Positions 11,730-25,200 of a stretch of DNA of 64,000 nucleotides are shown piece after piece. The DNA comes from Symbiodinium microadriaticum (lineage: Eukaryota; Sar; Dinophyceae; Suessiales; Symbiodiniaceae). A model generated the notes under the pieces. The model made no database searches and was not told the DNA's origin. It worked only from the letters and a program-made list of their open reading frames with translations. The first letter of the stretch is position 1. The number at the start of each line of letters is the position of its first letter. The stretch is taken from NCBI GenBank assembly GCA_001939145.1, contig LSRX01000323.1, positions 506,667 through 570,666 of the forward strand. Reading direction: 5' to 3'. The position numbers and the translations under genes are program-made.

Positions 11730-14700
11730 TCACCGCTGTAGCCGTCCAACTTCGTGCAAATCGGCTGCTCCGTTTAGGAGGCCTTCACGACTCTCATCGC
11801 CGGTTTGGCTGAGAGAGTCGTTGAAATAAGGAATTATGCGTGGCCGAATCATCACACTCCTGCGGCCAGGGACATGCACAAGTGCCGAGCAAGCTGGGCC
11901 ACGCAACACGTCGTCCTCCAGAAGCGCCTCTGTCTGAGACCGCTGGGGCAGCATGACAGGAACAAGCAGCAGAAGCAGCAGCGGCAGAAAAGCGGCAACA
12001 CACCTGCCAGTAGAATCTCGAGGGTTGCGTGACGAACACCAAGGGCTGGATGTCTTTCGTCGATTTTGCAGCCCAAAAACTGCACTTTCCAGAGGCTTTG
12101 GAACTGCCGCCCTTCTTGCAATGATCCTGCACCGGCACCGGCACGCAGCTCCCGATGTGGGCCCAGTATCCCTCAACTTCACGGCAGCTGTGCGATTTCA
12201 AATGTTCGTCCTGTAGGCGAGACCCCGCTGAATGTGAGAAGGTAGCCACCGATGTAGGAACCTGAAACAGGTCCGCAGCTGTCAGGTGCTGTTAGCAAAG
12301 CCTGCATAGCTCAATGCGGGATGGGGGTGCAGACAGGTCGCTCAAGATGGAGGCCATGTTGAAGGTCCCCGCGTGTAGGCCCAAGGTTGTCGCTTCGACA
12401 CCCCTTGGGGCCAAATGAGCAGCCAGCACCTGTGTTTTCACTTGTGCGCCCTTTGCTTAAGTCAAGGCTTTCTTTTCTGCCTGCTTCGGGATCCAGCGCC
12501 ATGCTTGCACCATGCCTATCAAAGATTCGCACCCAAAGCAGGAGAGCCCCGTGCATCCCACACCCTCGCTTTATTCGTCCCAGCAGCTGTCAAGGCCCAT
12601 AACCACCAGCAGCCAAAGACTGTCTGGAATTCCAAAAGCCAGGGTCCAACGGCAAAGCACTGGCAACATGGCCAGCTGAGTGCATGCCTGGGACCAAGAG
12701 TCTCTGAACTGCGAAAGTTGCATCCTGTTGGAAAGATGGTCGATCGATCCGTACACGAGGACATTTCCCACACACCGACACACACACACACACAGCGTCG
12801 GAAGATATCGGTCTCATAACTTACAAGAGCTCAAAGACGATGCCACGACATCGACATCAAAGCTGCACATCACGAGAAGGTATTTGACCAGATATGCTCC
12901 AAAAGCGTGCCGTGCTCACACACACACAGCTTCCCTCTTCGTCTTCAGTGTGCGACCAAGCTCCGGGCTCGCAAGACGAGGGTAACCATGCAAATGCTCC
13001 TGACTACTGGCCACTGCCAGCAGGCGAGCCATTGCACAACCCCTCCCACTATCTTCATCTTTTGCAGCAAGGAGGCCTGTAGCTCCACGATCGAAAAATC
13101 TCTGGTCCGGTGGCGAAGCCCACAGTGATTCCCAAGAATGATGCCGCACCAATGCCTGCCGTTAGTCTTGCACCAGGCCCAGCAGCTGCCCCTTCACCAC
13201 GGGCCTGTGATGTAGAAATGTGGGGTGAAGTGCGGTCCCTCAGCAAACTCCATGGGACTGTCAGTACCTGAAGCGCACACGCAGCACGTCAGCATCTAGA
13301 ATCTACACCATGCATTACGCAGCCGAGCTTCAGAAGTAGAACAGTGCTCCATCGATGTTGATACTGAGCAGGCCCAGCAGGAAGAAGAATGTCACTGGTC
13401 CCGCTATCTCCCGCCTGCCAGGGATAGGTCCTCATCTCAGTAGATTGGTGTGGTTGGTTTGCCTGGTTTGCCTGCCTGATGAACAACGCGAAGGAGCCGA
13501 GCACCACGGCCGCCATGCAAGCGGCGATGGGAGCCAAACGGTGCTCATCCAGCAGGAAAGTGCAGACCTCACGGGAAGCACTCTGTGCCGGCGCGACTGG
13601 AATGACATCGGCGGTCTGCTGTAGCTTTGGAATGACCCGCTGCCTGATGATGCTATGAAAACCAGAAACTAGAAAAAAACAAGAAACTACCAATGAAAAT
13701 CACAATCAGCAGGCTCGACACAACAAGCAAATAAGATGGAAACAGCATGAGAGAATTCAAAAGAACATCAGAAACAAACTCGAACCATACCATAACCACA
13801 TGGAATAAAATCACGAAACACTTGCTCTATGGAGCTGTTGCCTGCGCTGTAGCGCTGACTTTTAAAAGTTGTGTTTCCGTCTCGTGCTCCATCGTGCTCC
13901 CATGTGTCTCATTGGGCCGGGTCTATGTCCAGCATGTTGTCATTGGTTTAAATTTATCTATTGGTTTCCCTCTCGCATGGCTGTTTCCATTGATTGAAAG
14001 TCTGGTTTGAGTTTCTGAATCTTTTCCCATGTATGTTCCATCGTTTGGTGGTGCATGTCCATCGTTGTTCCATTCAACCTCTGGTTGCCCTTTTATTTAC
14101 CAAGTTGACTCGCCTTTATTCTTGTGTGTTGACATGATTCGTTTTGTTACAAATTTATGGTTTTCAGGTCTACTTGACGTAGGAAGAAATCAAACACCAA
14201 ACCCAATCGAAAAAACATGAGCAAAAGCTGAAACATAATTCTACACAGCAGACAAATCAGAAAGCATCCCCGAGATCCAATCCAAAACCCAGCTGGCAAC
14301 ACAGATTGGAACCCCCAGAGTTTGATGTCAATGTCCGGGCAAAAGCCGCGAAAACTTCCGAGCTTTAATGTTGTCGCAGACACACCTTCATTTCCCCTTA
14401 CGGGATCACCTTCTTGTACGTTCGTCTGCGCTGCCGCCGCGAGAGTGAAATCCAATGCTGGTTCCAGTTTTCCCAATGTCGCATTTGATTTTTAGTGCCG
14501 CCGATTTCCAATGGCTCCGTCAGAAAGAAAATGATTTGCTGGTAGCTTCAACCGGTCCAAGGCACAACCAGGCCGAAAGCCAGCATGCCGATCATCAAGG
14601 TAAGGGCGCAAAGCACACCATGCTGCCTCTGCCAAAGTGAAATCCGGTGAGGCCACAACTGCAGCAAACCCTCACATACCCGCTGACACAGATCTCTTTA

Positions 14701-17520
14701 GACATGCCGAGGAACCGGAAGACCCAAGGAAGCCCGCCCCCGGCCCCGCTGAGTTCCCTTTTCTCGCCCATGAAGTTTCCCAGCGCCGGCCACAACACCA
14801 CAAGAACCTGACATGATCAGCATGTCAAAAGCGCCTCATGTGTCCATGATTGGAACCAGGGCAAGTCTCAGCCCACTTGGCCCTATAGGTTCAGCCTAGA
14901 CCGCTGAGATGCTGTCGAGGAGCCAGAGGTGCGGCAAAGCGATAAGGCGCTCGCGCACCCATCACAGCAATTACAGGCCCAAGGAAGCAAACGCTGAGGA
15001 CCTGTCCTGCCGTGCAAGATCTCTCTTCCGCCAGCACTTCTACAACAGGGCTGCGCTTCCTGCGTTGATACCAAGCCAGGTGTAGGTGTAGAAGTCAGGA
15101 CCCAAGCTTGCCTCATGAAGATCAAGACTGCTCTCCCACGGAAACACAGAAAGACAGACAGTTGACCCAATAAGCTGCCAATCCCTTCCAGAAAGTCTAC
15201 GTTGTCGAGGCCGGGATGCCTGCTTCTTCACCTCTTCAGATTGCTTGGCCGCCATGAGCACATCTACACCGGCAACCTCCAACGTGGGCTCAGGGACCTG
15301 TGCTCTGTGCCCTGCCTCGCCGCACCTGGAGGAAGGCCAGGAACAAAGCAGAGACCACCGCGACTTCCGTCACTGCAAAGCCGAAGCCCAGAGATGCCAG
15401 CGAAGCGAATGATATGATCGTGAAAATCACCTCAGACACACACAGCAGCTCAGTCTGTGAGCATGTGAAGAGTCAACCGGCACGAACAAGTGCTGCGGAT
15501 GGGTCCGAGCGCTCGACCACATACGGAAGCTTGTGGTATCCACATATCGGGAAAGCATCGCTGAGCAAAGCTATGACCGGCTTCAGCGCGAATGGCACGA
15601 TTGCAACTGCCTGGCAGGACAGAGCAAATGCCCAGCCCTTTGCTAACACTTCTGGGGCTTCTCTTGGAGACAGCATTATTCTGACAAAAGATCTGCTAGC
15701 AACCATAAAGTGCACAAGTAAGTGCATCTGAAACTGACATGACTGCAGGTGCGAATTTCGGCGAATGCAAAAGCAGGTGCCGTGCCTCAAGTATTCTGCT
15801 TGGACGTTTCACATTCTCTTTTTCTCAACGAAGCCAAGGGCATCACGACGGCACGTGCACTATGTAATTAGGTGCGTCTAGTGTTGCTTTGCTGCCTCGG
15901 TTACTTGCCCGACAGGAAGGCGCGCATTTCCCCCCTTGTTAGAGTGTTGTGTGCGTGCGTACGTGCGTGCGTGCCTGCGTGCGTGCCTGCGTGCGTGCCT
16001 GCGTGCCTGCGTGCGTGTGTGGGTGTGTGTGTGTGTGTGTGTGTGCGCGTGCAGTCACTCATCGTTCATCGGCACAGATAATCACTTCCCTCATTTGTCA
16101 TGGGGGGAAACGGTAAAAGCCCCATCCAAACGCAGACAATGGCGAGCACCTGCATTGTGTTCCTAAGCCCCGTCTCTCCATCTCATCCTCGTGCCGTGTC
16201 ATTCCTCTGCGTTTGGTGCGCGGGGCCGAAACGTGTTCGTGTTTCGGATCACTTCATTTTGCTTTGCATGGCACTTTTTGTGTCTGGCACATGTGGCACC
16301 AAAGGTCTTGATCTCACATCGTCATCATTATGAACGTCAGTGATTCGATGCAATTTCTAGCAGGTCTAGCATGCATGATGCAAGGCTGCCGCACCCCTCC
16401 CCCCTCTCCCCATGGTACTGGTATCCTCCCCCCTCATTCCCGCCCCGCCCCCCCGGTTGTGGTGGGCTATGGTGGGCTCTGCACCCCCCCCCGCTGGGCT
16501 TGCTGCAGGTTTCTACACTGATCATGGGCTGCCTGAACTTATTATGAGTCGGTCATGGATTTCTTCCAGGCTTTGGATGAGCTTCTCAAATCTCTCGGTC
16601 GTGTACCTGCAGCCTTGTGCACGCTCGCTTCTTGCTCTTGCTTGCTGTGCATCTGAAAGAATACGTCACGCCCGGCTTCCCTGAGCCTCTTCTGCTCACG
16701 AGGTACATCTGGGCTAGTACGCTAGCCGAGCCAGCGAGGCTTGCCATAAACCCAGAATTTTAAACAATGACGGCTCAACCATAGTCTGCGGCCGACCCGA
16801 ATCCCAGTCCAAGCGCTACAGGAGCTCGGTTGGTCTGACTCGTTGAGATTTAGAGGCCTTTTGAAACTTTGATGTTCTCGTCTGTTCCCCAGACACCGTT
16901 TCCGTCTGACGATCTGTTGGCGAGATGCTTGCATAGGGATGGTTCGAGTACCCCCACACCAGCCGAATTTTGGAAGAACTACCATAAGAAGCTGGAGCTA
17001 CTCCAACACGAGGCGTGCTTCAGCGTCGCCTTCAAGGCCTGCAGCCTTCCGGCAGACATGCCCAGCTCGCTGAAGAGGAACTCTGCAGGTTTCCCGATCA
17101 GTCCTGTTTGGGCGGGACAGGAGGCGTTGCTACGCTGCTTGCAAGGAGGAACCGCACCTTCATCACCACCGCCTGCTACGAAGCCCTTCCAGGCAGGGCA
17201 TGTTTGCTGCCAGCTCAAGCGCTGTCTTCCACTTGTGCGTGAGCCTTCAGCAGGTGGCTCGTGCACGCTACCATGGCCAGCAGCTTCCAAGAGTAGCTCT
17301 GCGACAGTGTGCGGTACCATTGCACAGGACTTCTCAAGAGTGACCTCCACGAGTGGGGACATCACTTCCCTTCACATTCCAGCTCACGCAGCAATGCGCA
17401 GCAATGCAGCTGAAGGGCAACTCTTTCGGCTTCTCTACCAAGGGGCTCGACTCAGTGAGCCCAACTTTCCCCACTTCCGCGTTTTCGGCATCAAGCTCTA
17501 CATTCTTGTGCGGAATTCCT
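11730..17520 (-). CDS. Folate-biopterin transporter (FBT) family membrane protein, about 15 exons
   Basis: The FBT family (MFS-like, about 12 helices) moves folates, pterins or related solutes across membranes. Family motifs appear in the correct order along the minus strand once introns are removed. N-terminal: QWYRTLSQSYSWKLLAMV (exon ending 17245), a 28-nt microexon 17158-17185, EFLFSELGMSAGRLQALK (17030-17103). Then PFALKPVIALLSDAFPICGY (15518-15610), a helix (15326-15430), VLMAAKQSEEVKKQ (15220-15276), GPDFYTYTWLGIN (15064-15111), SVCFLGPVIAVMGARAPYRF (from 15001), PALGNFMGEKR (about 14780). Later: FFFLLGLLSINIDGALFYF (about 13340), EGPHFTPHFYIT and SFLGITVGFATGPEIFRSW (13.1-13.25 kb), GIPDSLWLLVVMGLDS (about 12.6 kb), AHLAPRGVEATTLGLHAGTF (about 12.37 kb). 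The last helix, LPLLLLLLVPVMLP, lies near 11970. Donors are GC, GA or GT. The substrate cannot be read from the sequence. The stop at 11730 and the first exon (about 17400-17510, hydrophilic) are less certain. Confidence 0.85.
12779..12794. repeat. (CA)n microsatellite in an FBT intron
   Basis: Short CA run between FBT exons. Confidence 0.85.
15949..16052. repeat. GTGC/CTGC and GT-rich simple repeat in the long FBT intron
   Basis: Imperfect GTGCGTGC/GTGCCTGC array followed by a pure GT run. It lies in the 1.4-kb intron between FBT exons ending at 17030 and starting at 15610, the longest intron of that gene. The alternating purine-pyrimidine run could adopt Z-DNA. Confidence 0.9.
16385..16500. 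repeat. C-rich tract in the FBT intron
   Basis: Several runs of five to nine C on the plus strand (G-runs in the transcript) within the same long intron. Could form G-quadruplex in the pre-mRNA; no coding signal. Confidence 0.6.
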
Positions 17521-17540
17521 TGGAGATCACAACTTCTTGA

Positions 17541-18160
17541 TTCAGGCCTTTAGTGTCTTGTGAGCATTGCAGCTTGGATTCTTCCTGGCATCGCGTCTCA
17601 GACTCCTAGATCCTGAGCTCTTGATGCATGCTAAACACATCTCCGGCAAACACATACCTCATTGGCTGCGTGGCAGGACACTGAGACAGCCAGGGCCACC
17701 AAACTGCAGCGCAGCCGCTCCAGCCCGTGGCTGCGGTTATGATCATGTTCCGTGGCACAGTCTTTGCAACACACATCACGGCATGAGACTGACAAGTAGC
17801 AGCGTGCTAGGGTCAGCGTGCTAGGGTAACCAGTGGGTCACCACTCCACTCAATGGGAGAACGTACGACCATCCTCCCACAGAAACCAAGCTCATCCTCT
17901 AGACATATCTAGATGCATTTCGGCTTTTTGCTCGGCTGAGCGTGAGTTTTTTGCACACTTCGTCGCCTTGTTAGTCTCCGAGGCCTCAGTGCGACACAGG
18001 GGCAAGCACCTGAGCGGGGCAGCCCGGCGCCGGACCGCCCCGGACCGCCCATACCGCCTGCAAGGGGCAAGCACTGGCGAGCACTGACCAGAGGCTGCGA
18101 ACCCCCCAAAAAAGAGCAATCTCGCCTCGCTTCCTTTGGAGCGCGTCAGCCACAGCATCG
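17541..18160. other. Intergenic stretch between EF-hand gene end and FBT start
   Basis: About 620 bp between the EF-hand stop codon and the FBT 5' exon. No domain or repeat array is visible. As both neighbours are on the minus strand, this region would hold the 3' UTR of the former and the upstream region of the latter. Confidence 0.5.
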
Positions 18161-19140
18161 TCATTGCTGCTCGCTCAATTGAAATAGGGAGGCCCGCGGC
18201 TTTGCGAGTTGCTCATCACTTTCCGAAGCTTGAAACTCTATTCTGGAAAGCTTCCCATCTGCGTCACGGTCCAGTTTTCCGAACTTCGTGAGCCAGTCGT
18301 CCGCAGAGGTGCCAGGATAGTGGGTACCTGCAGCTTCTGGCTACCACCGATGTCTCATACCATCCGAGCAAAAGCAATTCGAACCAAGCCACGCGCATCT
18401 CGCAGAAACTCGGACTGGGACACAAAGTCGTCCTGCAGCTAACTTGTCATAACTTGGCACCGGCCTGGTCTCGAAACTCAAAACGTGTACGTCCTGGTCA
18501 GAGTCAGCTCGTCGGAAGGCTTGGTTCAAAGTCCGCAGCTCTTCTGGCCCCTGTGCCGCTTTCAGGAACTCGCTCCGAGACACGCGTCCTCAGCACCGAT
18601 TTCACGCCACGCGTCGTCTTCGGCTCTCAGCTCTCAGTGACCAGGCTGCATCCAAGTAGCCATTGCCGTCCGAGTCAATTGACTGGAACAAGTCGCTTGC
18701 CTTCACCTCCCGATTTCTGGCGCCGGCATTGAACTCTGGCAATGACAAGAGCTCGTCTTGATCTGCATCCAACCTTGGGCATCCCCCGGACTTTGCTAGC
18801 GACACTGATTCCCACAGCCACAAGGATTCAGTCACAACCCCCCGCCTCTCGAAGACCTTATCAATTGCAGCCAGGTCCGTGTCACCCGGGCTGCGGTCGT
18901 GTTGAAATTCGAAGAACCTGTCCATCGCGAGCTTGCCAAGTGCCTGCTCAAAGCGAACGACTTGCAACTCAAGGCACAAGGACTGGACCTGTTGACTTTG
19001 CTGGCAAGCATCTGCTTCAACAGCTGCATCTACCTCCTTCTTGCTGAACTCATCTGCGGTGATTTTCCCATCACCATTCAAGTCAAGCTCTCGGAAAACC
19101 TTCTTCACAGCTTCTTTGGTGTACATGACTGCCTCAGGAA
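18161..19140 (-). CDS. EF-hand Ca2+-binding exons (five loops), possibly the C-terminus of the Cys-rich gene
   Basis: Five canonical 12-residue calcium loops are encoded in order: DLNGDGKITADE, DADQDELLSLPE, DSDGNGRVSRSE, DSDQDDFVSQSE and DRDADGKLSRIE. The third and fourth become intact only after removing short introns: 18589-18660 (GC donor, 72 bp) and 18433-18493 (GA donor, 61 bp). The frame ends ...FQLSEQQ at TGA 18161-18163. The first exon begins after an AG near 19140 (AVMYTKEAVKKVFRELD). It is in phase with the last Cys-rich exon ending near 19264, so the EF-hands may be the cytosolic or Ca2+-sensing tail of that protein. They could equally be a separate gene of the calmodulin-like/multi-EF-hand class. 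Confidence 0.75.
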
Positions 19141-19263
19141 CAGGTGTAGCTTTCGTGCTGGACGCACGTGAGTGCACTGCTTGATGACCCTCTTTGCTTT
19201 GCCGGCCCTGTGGGGTTCTAGCGGCGCAGGCGAGCCACACTGAATCGTGGAAGCCACTTCAGC

Positions 19264-22200
19264 TGCTCGGCTGCACATCGAGAGCTGGGAGTGAGCCCGT
19301 AGCCCTCGTTACCTTTGCTGCTATCCCGGTTGAAGAACCCCCAGACAAGCTCAAACTCCAAGTTGAAGCAAGAAAGCTCTGCAGGCCAAACCGTCTTTCG
19401 CAACCTGTAGTGCAGTAGGAGCTGCATTCGGAACACTGGTTGTGGCCAGTGCGCAGCTCGAAGGCCTTGCACGTCTTGCATTGGTCGGCCGCACCTGTCT
19501 TGCACTCATAGGCGGAGCAGCTGCCACACTCGTCGAGGCCATAGCCGGGATTGCATTCGGCGCACTGATCCTGACGAAGCTCCGTGAGACACTGGCTTCA
19601 GCGGCAAGCGGCGCAAGCGCATGCACAGAGGGTTCTCGCAACCGAGGTTAGCGCATGTGCTGTCCGCATCTCTGCAGGTCGGCAAGTTTTGCACCTGGAG
19701 CCACTGCCGATCGAACAAGTCAGCGATCTGCAGTCGCCACCAACCAGCCCGTAGCCAGCATTGCAAGAAGTGCACTGGTTGTCCAGGGTCCTGAGGACAA
19801 TGACAGTGACAACGCAAGGTCCGGAGAAGCAGCGCAAAGACGGAACAGTCCTTTCTGAGAGTGGAGCACAGGTTTTGCAAGCCGTACCCTCGCCGGTACT
19901 GCACGTGTAGGCAACGCAGGCCAGGTCGTGGGTAAGCCTGGCGAAATGTTGACATGGAAACGCTGGAACATGACCATGACGGCGGCCTGTACCCAGGCAA
20001 GCATTTCTTACATTGGTCGTCGCCTTGGTCCCCACACGCGTTTCATGCGATCTTGCAGGCTCTTTGCAAGCTTTATGCCTTTTATGCCTCTTCTCTTCAT
20101 CAAAGCCGCCGCTTCTTAAGGGCTGCTCCAGGCACTCTTCGCAGTTTGTAGCTCCCAGGCGGCAGGAATAGGGCCGACAGCTTTTGTGCTGCGTGAGCTC
20201 AAAGCCGGGGTTGCATCGCTTGCACTGGCCGTGGGCCACACGACGACTCCTCAGCCGACACTCCAAAAGCCATTGGAAAACCCGATTGGTGGCCTGATGT
20301 GAGCTCGTGATTAGGACTGGTCCCCCTCAATTGAGCTAAACTCGGGCCTGCACGCAAAAACGAACTACCCCTCAATAGTCCTAAATCCCCGTCTCACTCT
20401 TAAATGTTTAAGAATTTGGGAAATACTACAAACTGACGCCCTGGAAGAGGAGAGACAAAGACAGGCAAGATAGAGGTAGGCAGCCAGCCGTATTACTACT
20501 GCGCTACTACTGTACCATTACCGTACTACTACTGCACTGCTTTGGTACTGCTACTGCACTGCTGTACTATGACTGTACAGGTGACCTTCCAACAACTTAG
20601 ACCCCGACCCCCCCAAACAACTTAGGATTTTGCCGAAATCGAACCCCCCGACCACTATTCCGGATTCAGGATGATCAGCGAGAGGGGGGTTGGGGTTACT
20701 CATCAGGAGACCACATTACAAGATCCCTGGTCCTACAAGAATCTGAAAGACAAAGGCTGCTCTCACATCTGCCGACTTACTGTGCCAGACAGGCTTCTGG
20801 GGCAGGCATCGTCGACAGCTCCCGGAACCCTCCTTGCAAATGAAAGGTCGGCAGCGCGAGTCGTCATCCAAGAAATAGCCTGGGCAAAGGATCAACCCCT
20901 CATAACAGCCGTAAGCTGATGCAGTCATATGCAGTCACAAGACGGACTCTAACTTCCACAGGCCAGGATGCCCGAGTTGCAACTGTCGCACTGGTCGTTG
21001 GCCGATCGGGACTCCACTGCCCTGCAGACCTTGCACAGTTCCCCCGGTCCTGCTCGGCAGGTGAAGAGCCTGCATGTGCCGTCATCGCGTAGGCCTCAGT
21101 TCTGCCATGTTGGGGCCATTCGCACCTGATGCTGCAGACATGTGCAGATGGAACAACTGAGCTCGCATCGGAAGCCAGGATTGCAAGAGGCACATTGTCC
21201 GTTTTTGCTGCGATCTTCCAGGGCCGTGCAGGTCTTGCAGGCGGCACCACCTCCTTCGTCACAGTTGAAGGCAGCACAGGTGAAGTCGTCCGTGAGGAAA
21301 TGCCCCGGATTGCAGTCGAGGCATTGATCATTTGCGCTTCGAGTGTGTGGAGCACGACATGTCTTGCAACCCGCACCCGGGCCTGTACTGCAAGTGTACT
21401 GCTCGCACTTGAAGTCCTCTGTCAGCCCGAAGCCCGGATTGCACTCACCGCACTGGCCATCGGCAGTCCTTGCACTTTGGTCTCTGCAGGCCTTGCACCC
21501 GGAACCTTCGTCAATCGAGCATGTAAACCCAACACATTTTCCATCCTCCAGCTTGTATCCGGGATTGCATGAACTGCACTGGAAGTCGGCAGTTCTGTCT
21601 GCCAGAGGGACACAGCTGCGGCCGAATCCCTTGATGCACGTGTACTCCTCACAAGTGCCCCCTGACAGCTGGTGTCCGGGATTGCAACTGGCACAGTGGT
21701 TCACTTTCGTCCGTTCTTCCTGCTCCATGCAAGCAGCACATGCGGAACCATCTCCAACATCACATGGAATGGCTTCGCAGGTGCGACTGGCTGTAAGCTG
21801 GAAACCATCATTGCATGTGGCACACCGGCTATCCGCATCGCATGTTTTACATGCTTGGAGATCTCCAACCTCGCAGATACTGCGCTTGCAGGTCAGATCT
21901 TCTTGCAAGGTGTAGCCACTATTGCAGGAAGCGCATTGGAAGTTGCCCGTACGCTTGCTCTGATCTTGGCACGTCTTGCATGTAGACCCATTGCCAGTCG
22001 AACACGCAAAAGCCCTGCAATCTCCGGCTTCTGTAAGCTGGTATCCGGCCTTGCAAGAGGCACACTCGTCATCCTTTACACGCTTTTCAACCACCTTGCA
22101 GGTTTTGCACGTGGAGTTCGGCCCGGTGGCGCAAGAGTAGGGAATACACGCAAAGGATTCGCTGAGGTGATATCCTGCAGCACACTCCTCACACTGATTG

Positions 22201-25200
22201 TCTGCCGTCGTCTTCTCTGCATCCCGGCAGGTCTTGCAAAGAGGCGGTGGACCGAGGCCACACTTATAAGGCTGACATATCTTTTCCTCCGTGAGGAAGT
22301 AGCCGACGTTGCATTCACTGCACTCGCCACCATCACTGCACTTCTTGCAAGCAGGTCCAGAGCCTTCCGTGCAATCGCTCGACTTGCACATGAAGTCATC
22401 TGTCAGCTCAAGACCAGAGTTGCACTCTGCACATTGATTCTGAGCACTTCTCTCGCTCTGATCTCGACAACTCTTGCAGCCAGCTGTTGTTGCGTTGCAC
22501 TCGTAGGCTTGGCAACCGGATCCTGGAGCTATGAAGTAGCCGGGGTTGCATTCTGCGCAGTCGCCATCTCCGGTCCTCTCGGCCTGCTCTTTGCAGCTGA
22601 CACATGCCGATCCGTCGCCAGTTTTGCAGGAATATGGCCGGCAAGCTGCTTGGCCTGTTAGCTCATAGCCGGGGTTGCATGCTGAGCATTGGTCGCGCGT
22701 GGTGCGCTCCGCTTGCTGCAAGCAACTGCTGCACGCAGTGCCGTTTCCCACGTTGCAAGCAAAGGGCTGGCAGCTCAAGTCCGACAGGTTCCTGAAGTAT
22801 CCAGGATTGCACAGTGCACACTGGTTGTGCCCCGTGCGCAGCCCTTGCACGAAGCAAGCTTTGCAGGCGCTGCCATCACCTACCTCGCAGTTCCATCGAT
22901 GGCACTTAGAGTCCTCACCCAAGAAGTAACCTGACGAGGTCAACCGCAGCACATCTGCATATCTCTCCAAAGGCAAACCCATGCAAACAACTGCAACTGC
23001 ACATGCCAGAACAGAAATTGACGTTTCTCGGTTCCGGCCTTCATTGCACTGCGCACATTGATCCGCAGCGGTGAGCTTCAGTAATGGTCGGCATGCCTGC
23101 CCGGCACAACAGGTGTCCATTGAAGCGCGGCTTACCAATACGACAAGCGTGTGCTTTACCCTCGGTAACCTTGCAGCCCATTCCCAGTCCAGTCTTGCAC
23201 GTAAATGGCTTGCACTTGCCGTTGGACAAGAGCTCATAGCCTTAGTGCCGAGTGCCGACGGTCGATCAAGCATGCGTTGACATTCGTCCATAATGTCTGA
23301 CGACTTGGCGTCTGGCCGTCGTTGCATGCTGCGCACTGGCCGTGATCCGTCCGGTCGCCCTGCTTTTGGCACACCTTGCACTCTTTGCCCTCACCTGTGG
23401 TGCAGCTGTAGGCCTCGCATGTCCAGGCTCCATTGGAGTTCGAGAGGAAGAAGCCCGCGTTGCAGGATTCGCACTCGTCGTGGTCAGTCCTTGCCTCTTG
23501 CGGTCTGCATGTCTTGCATCCACTACCTCCTCCCACGGCACACTGGAACGGCTCGCATTTCTTCTCGCTGTTCAGAGCGTAACCCGCGTTGCAAGACTTG
23601 CACTGGTCAAAGCCTGTGCTCTCTGCTTTTCCCAGGCACGTCTTGCAAGCAGATCCTGGCCCAGTCTTACAAGTCAGAGGCTCGCAGCGATTTCCAACAA
23701 GGCCCGATCCTGCGTTACACTCACTGCAATGATTCTTGGTGGTTCTGTCAGGCACTGCTGCACAGACTTTGCAGTCCGTGCTGCTCTCACCCACTCGGCA
23801 TTCGATGGCCACACACTTGAAGTCCGCCGACAAGGTATGGCCCGGGTTGCACGCAAGGCATTGTCCAGGCTTCGTTCTGTCCAGTCTCTCCCGGCAAATT
23901 GCACACTTCGACCCCTCCCCCTCAGCGCACAGCAGTGGCTGGCATTGAAAGTCAGCAGTCAAGCCATAGCCAGCGTTGCAAGCTTCACACTGGTCGTCAG
24001 CCGTCAAGTCGGCAGAGGGCTTGCAGGCTTTGCATGCCTAGGCTGCCAGCGAAAGTAGAAAGACTCTAGACCGATGCTTTACGAAGCAACCCCGTGCGTA
24101 GCAATTCAAACCAAGAAGCTGGTCCCTGACCAGTGCTGCACAAGTACTTGGAGCAGGTGAAGTCGTCCTGGCGGCACTTCTCGAACTGGCCATGTCCCTA
24201 GCCAGAGCAGACCTAGCAAAGGGCCCACTCCCAACCCTTTGGCAAAAACCACTTCCTGGTTAAGCACGTAGCCAGCATTGCACTCGTCGCATTGATTTTC
24301 TGCGGTGCGTTCGCTTTGAGACCTGCACTTCTTGCCTGGCAGCCATGATTGAGATTGGTAATGAGTTGGACACAAAACCTTGACACAAATGCCAGGGTCA
24401 CATCCAGGCCCGGGCCCAGCTTGGCAGCCGAAGGGTTGGCATTTCGCGCCAGACAAGGCGAAGCCAGGATTGCAAGACTCACACTGATCTGGAGCGGTTC
24501 TTTGCAATGGTGCTCTGCAACTTTTGCACAAAGATCCACCTGCACCGAGAAACACACAACTCAAAGCGCTAACGACTGCGCTGGCAGTCGGTCCCAAATG
24601 CTCCGTCGGAGCTTCTTCAACCGCATGGCCCTGCCTCCTGTCCTGCAAACCCACGGACGGCAAGCAAACGATGGTGTCAGCTGATACCCGGGACGACACT
24701 TCTGGCATTCATCACCAGATCCACAAGTTTTGCAGCTAGATTCTCCCTGGGAACTGCACGGAGACAGGACGCACACACCCTCCTCATTGAGTGTATATCC
24801 TTCATTGCAAGCTGCACATTGACTGTGAGCTGTCCGATGCCTGGGGTCCCTGCACACCTTGCACATGTTTCCGGATCCAGTCCGGCAGCTGTATTGCCGG
24901 CATGTTCCATCGGCAAGAAGCTCGAATCCATCATTGCACTGGCTGCACTGGTTGGGCCCAGTAGCTTGCACGGCGTCTTTGCAAACTTTACAAGCAGCGC
25001 CAGTCCCGGTGGAACACTGCAAAACTGAACACGTTAAGTCCTCTGTCAGAGCATAGCCGGGGTTGCACTCCGCACACTGGTCATCTCCTGTCCGCATGTC
25101 CATGTCCAAGCATCGTTTGCAAAGCGTACCAGGTCCCTCATCGCAAACGAAAGGCTCGCAATAGTGGTCGACCGTCAGCGAATACCCAGGCTTGCACTCT

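Noticed and set aside
21672..22661. Long plus-strand open frame (329 codons) opposite the Cys-rich exon
   Set aside because: It lies exactly antisense to the repeat exon, and its composition mirrors the repeat. It has no domain of its own.
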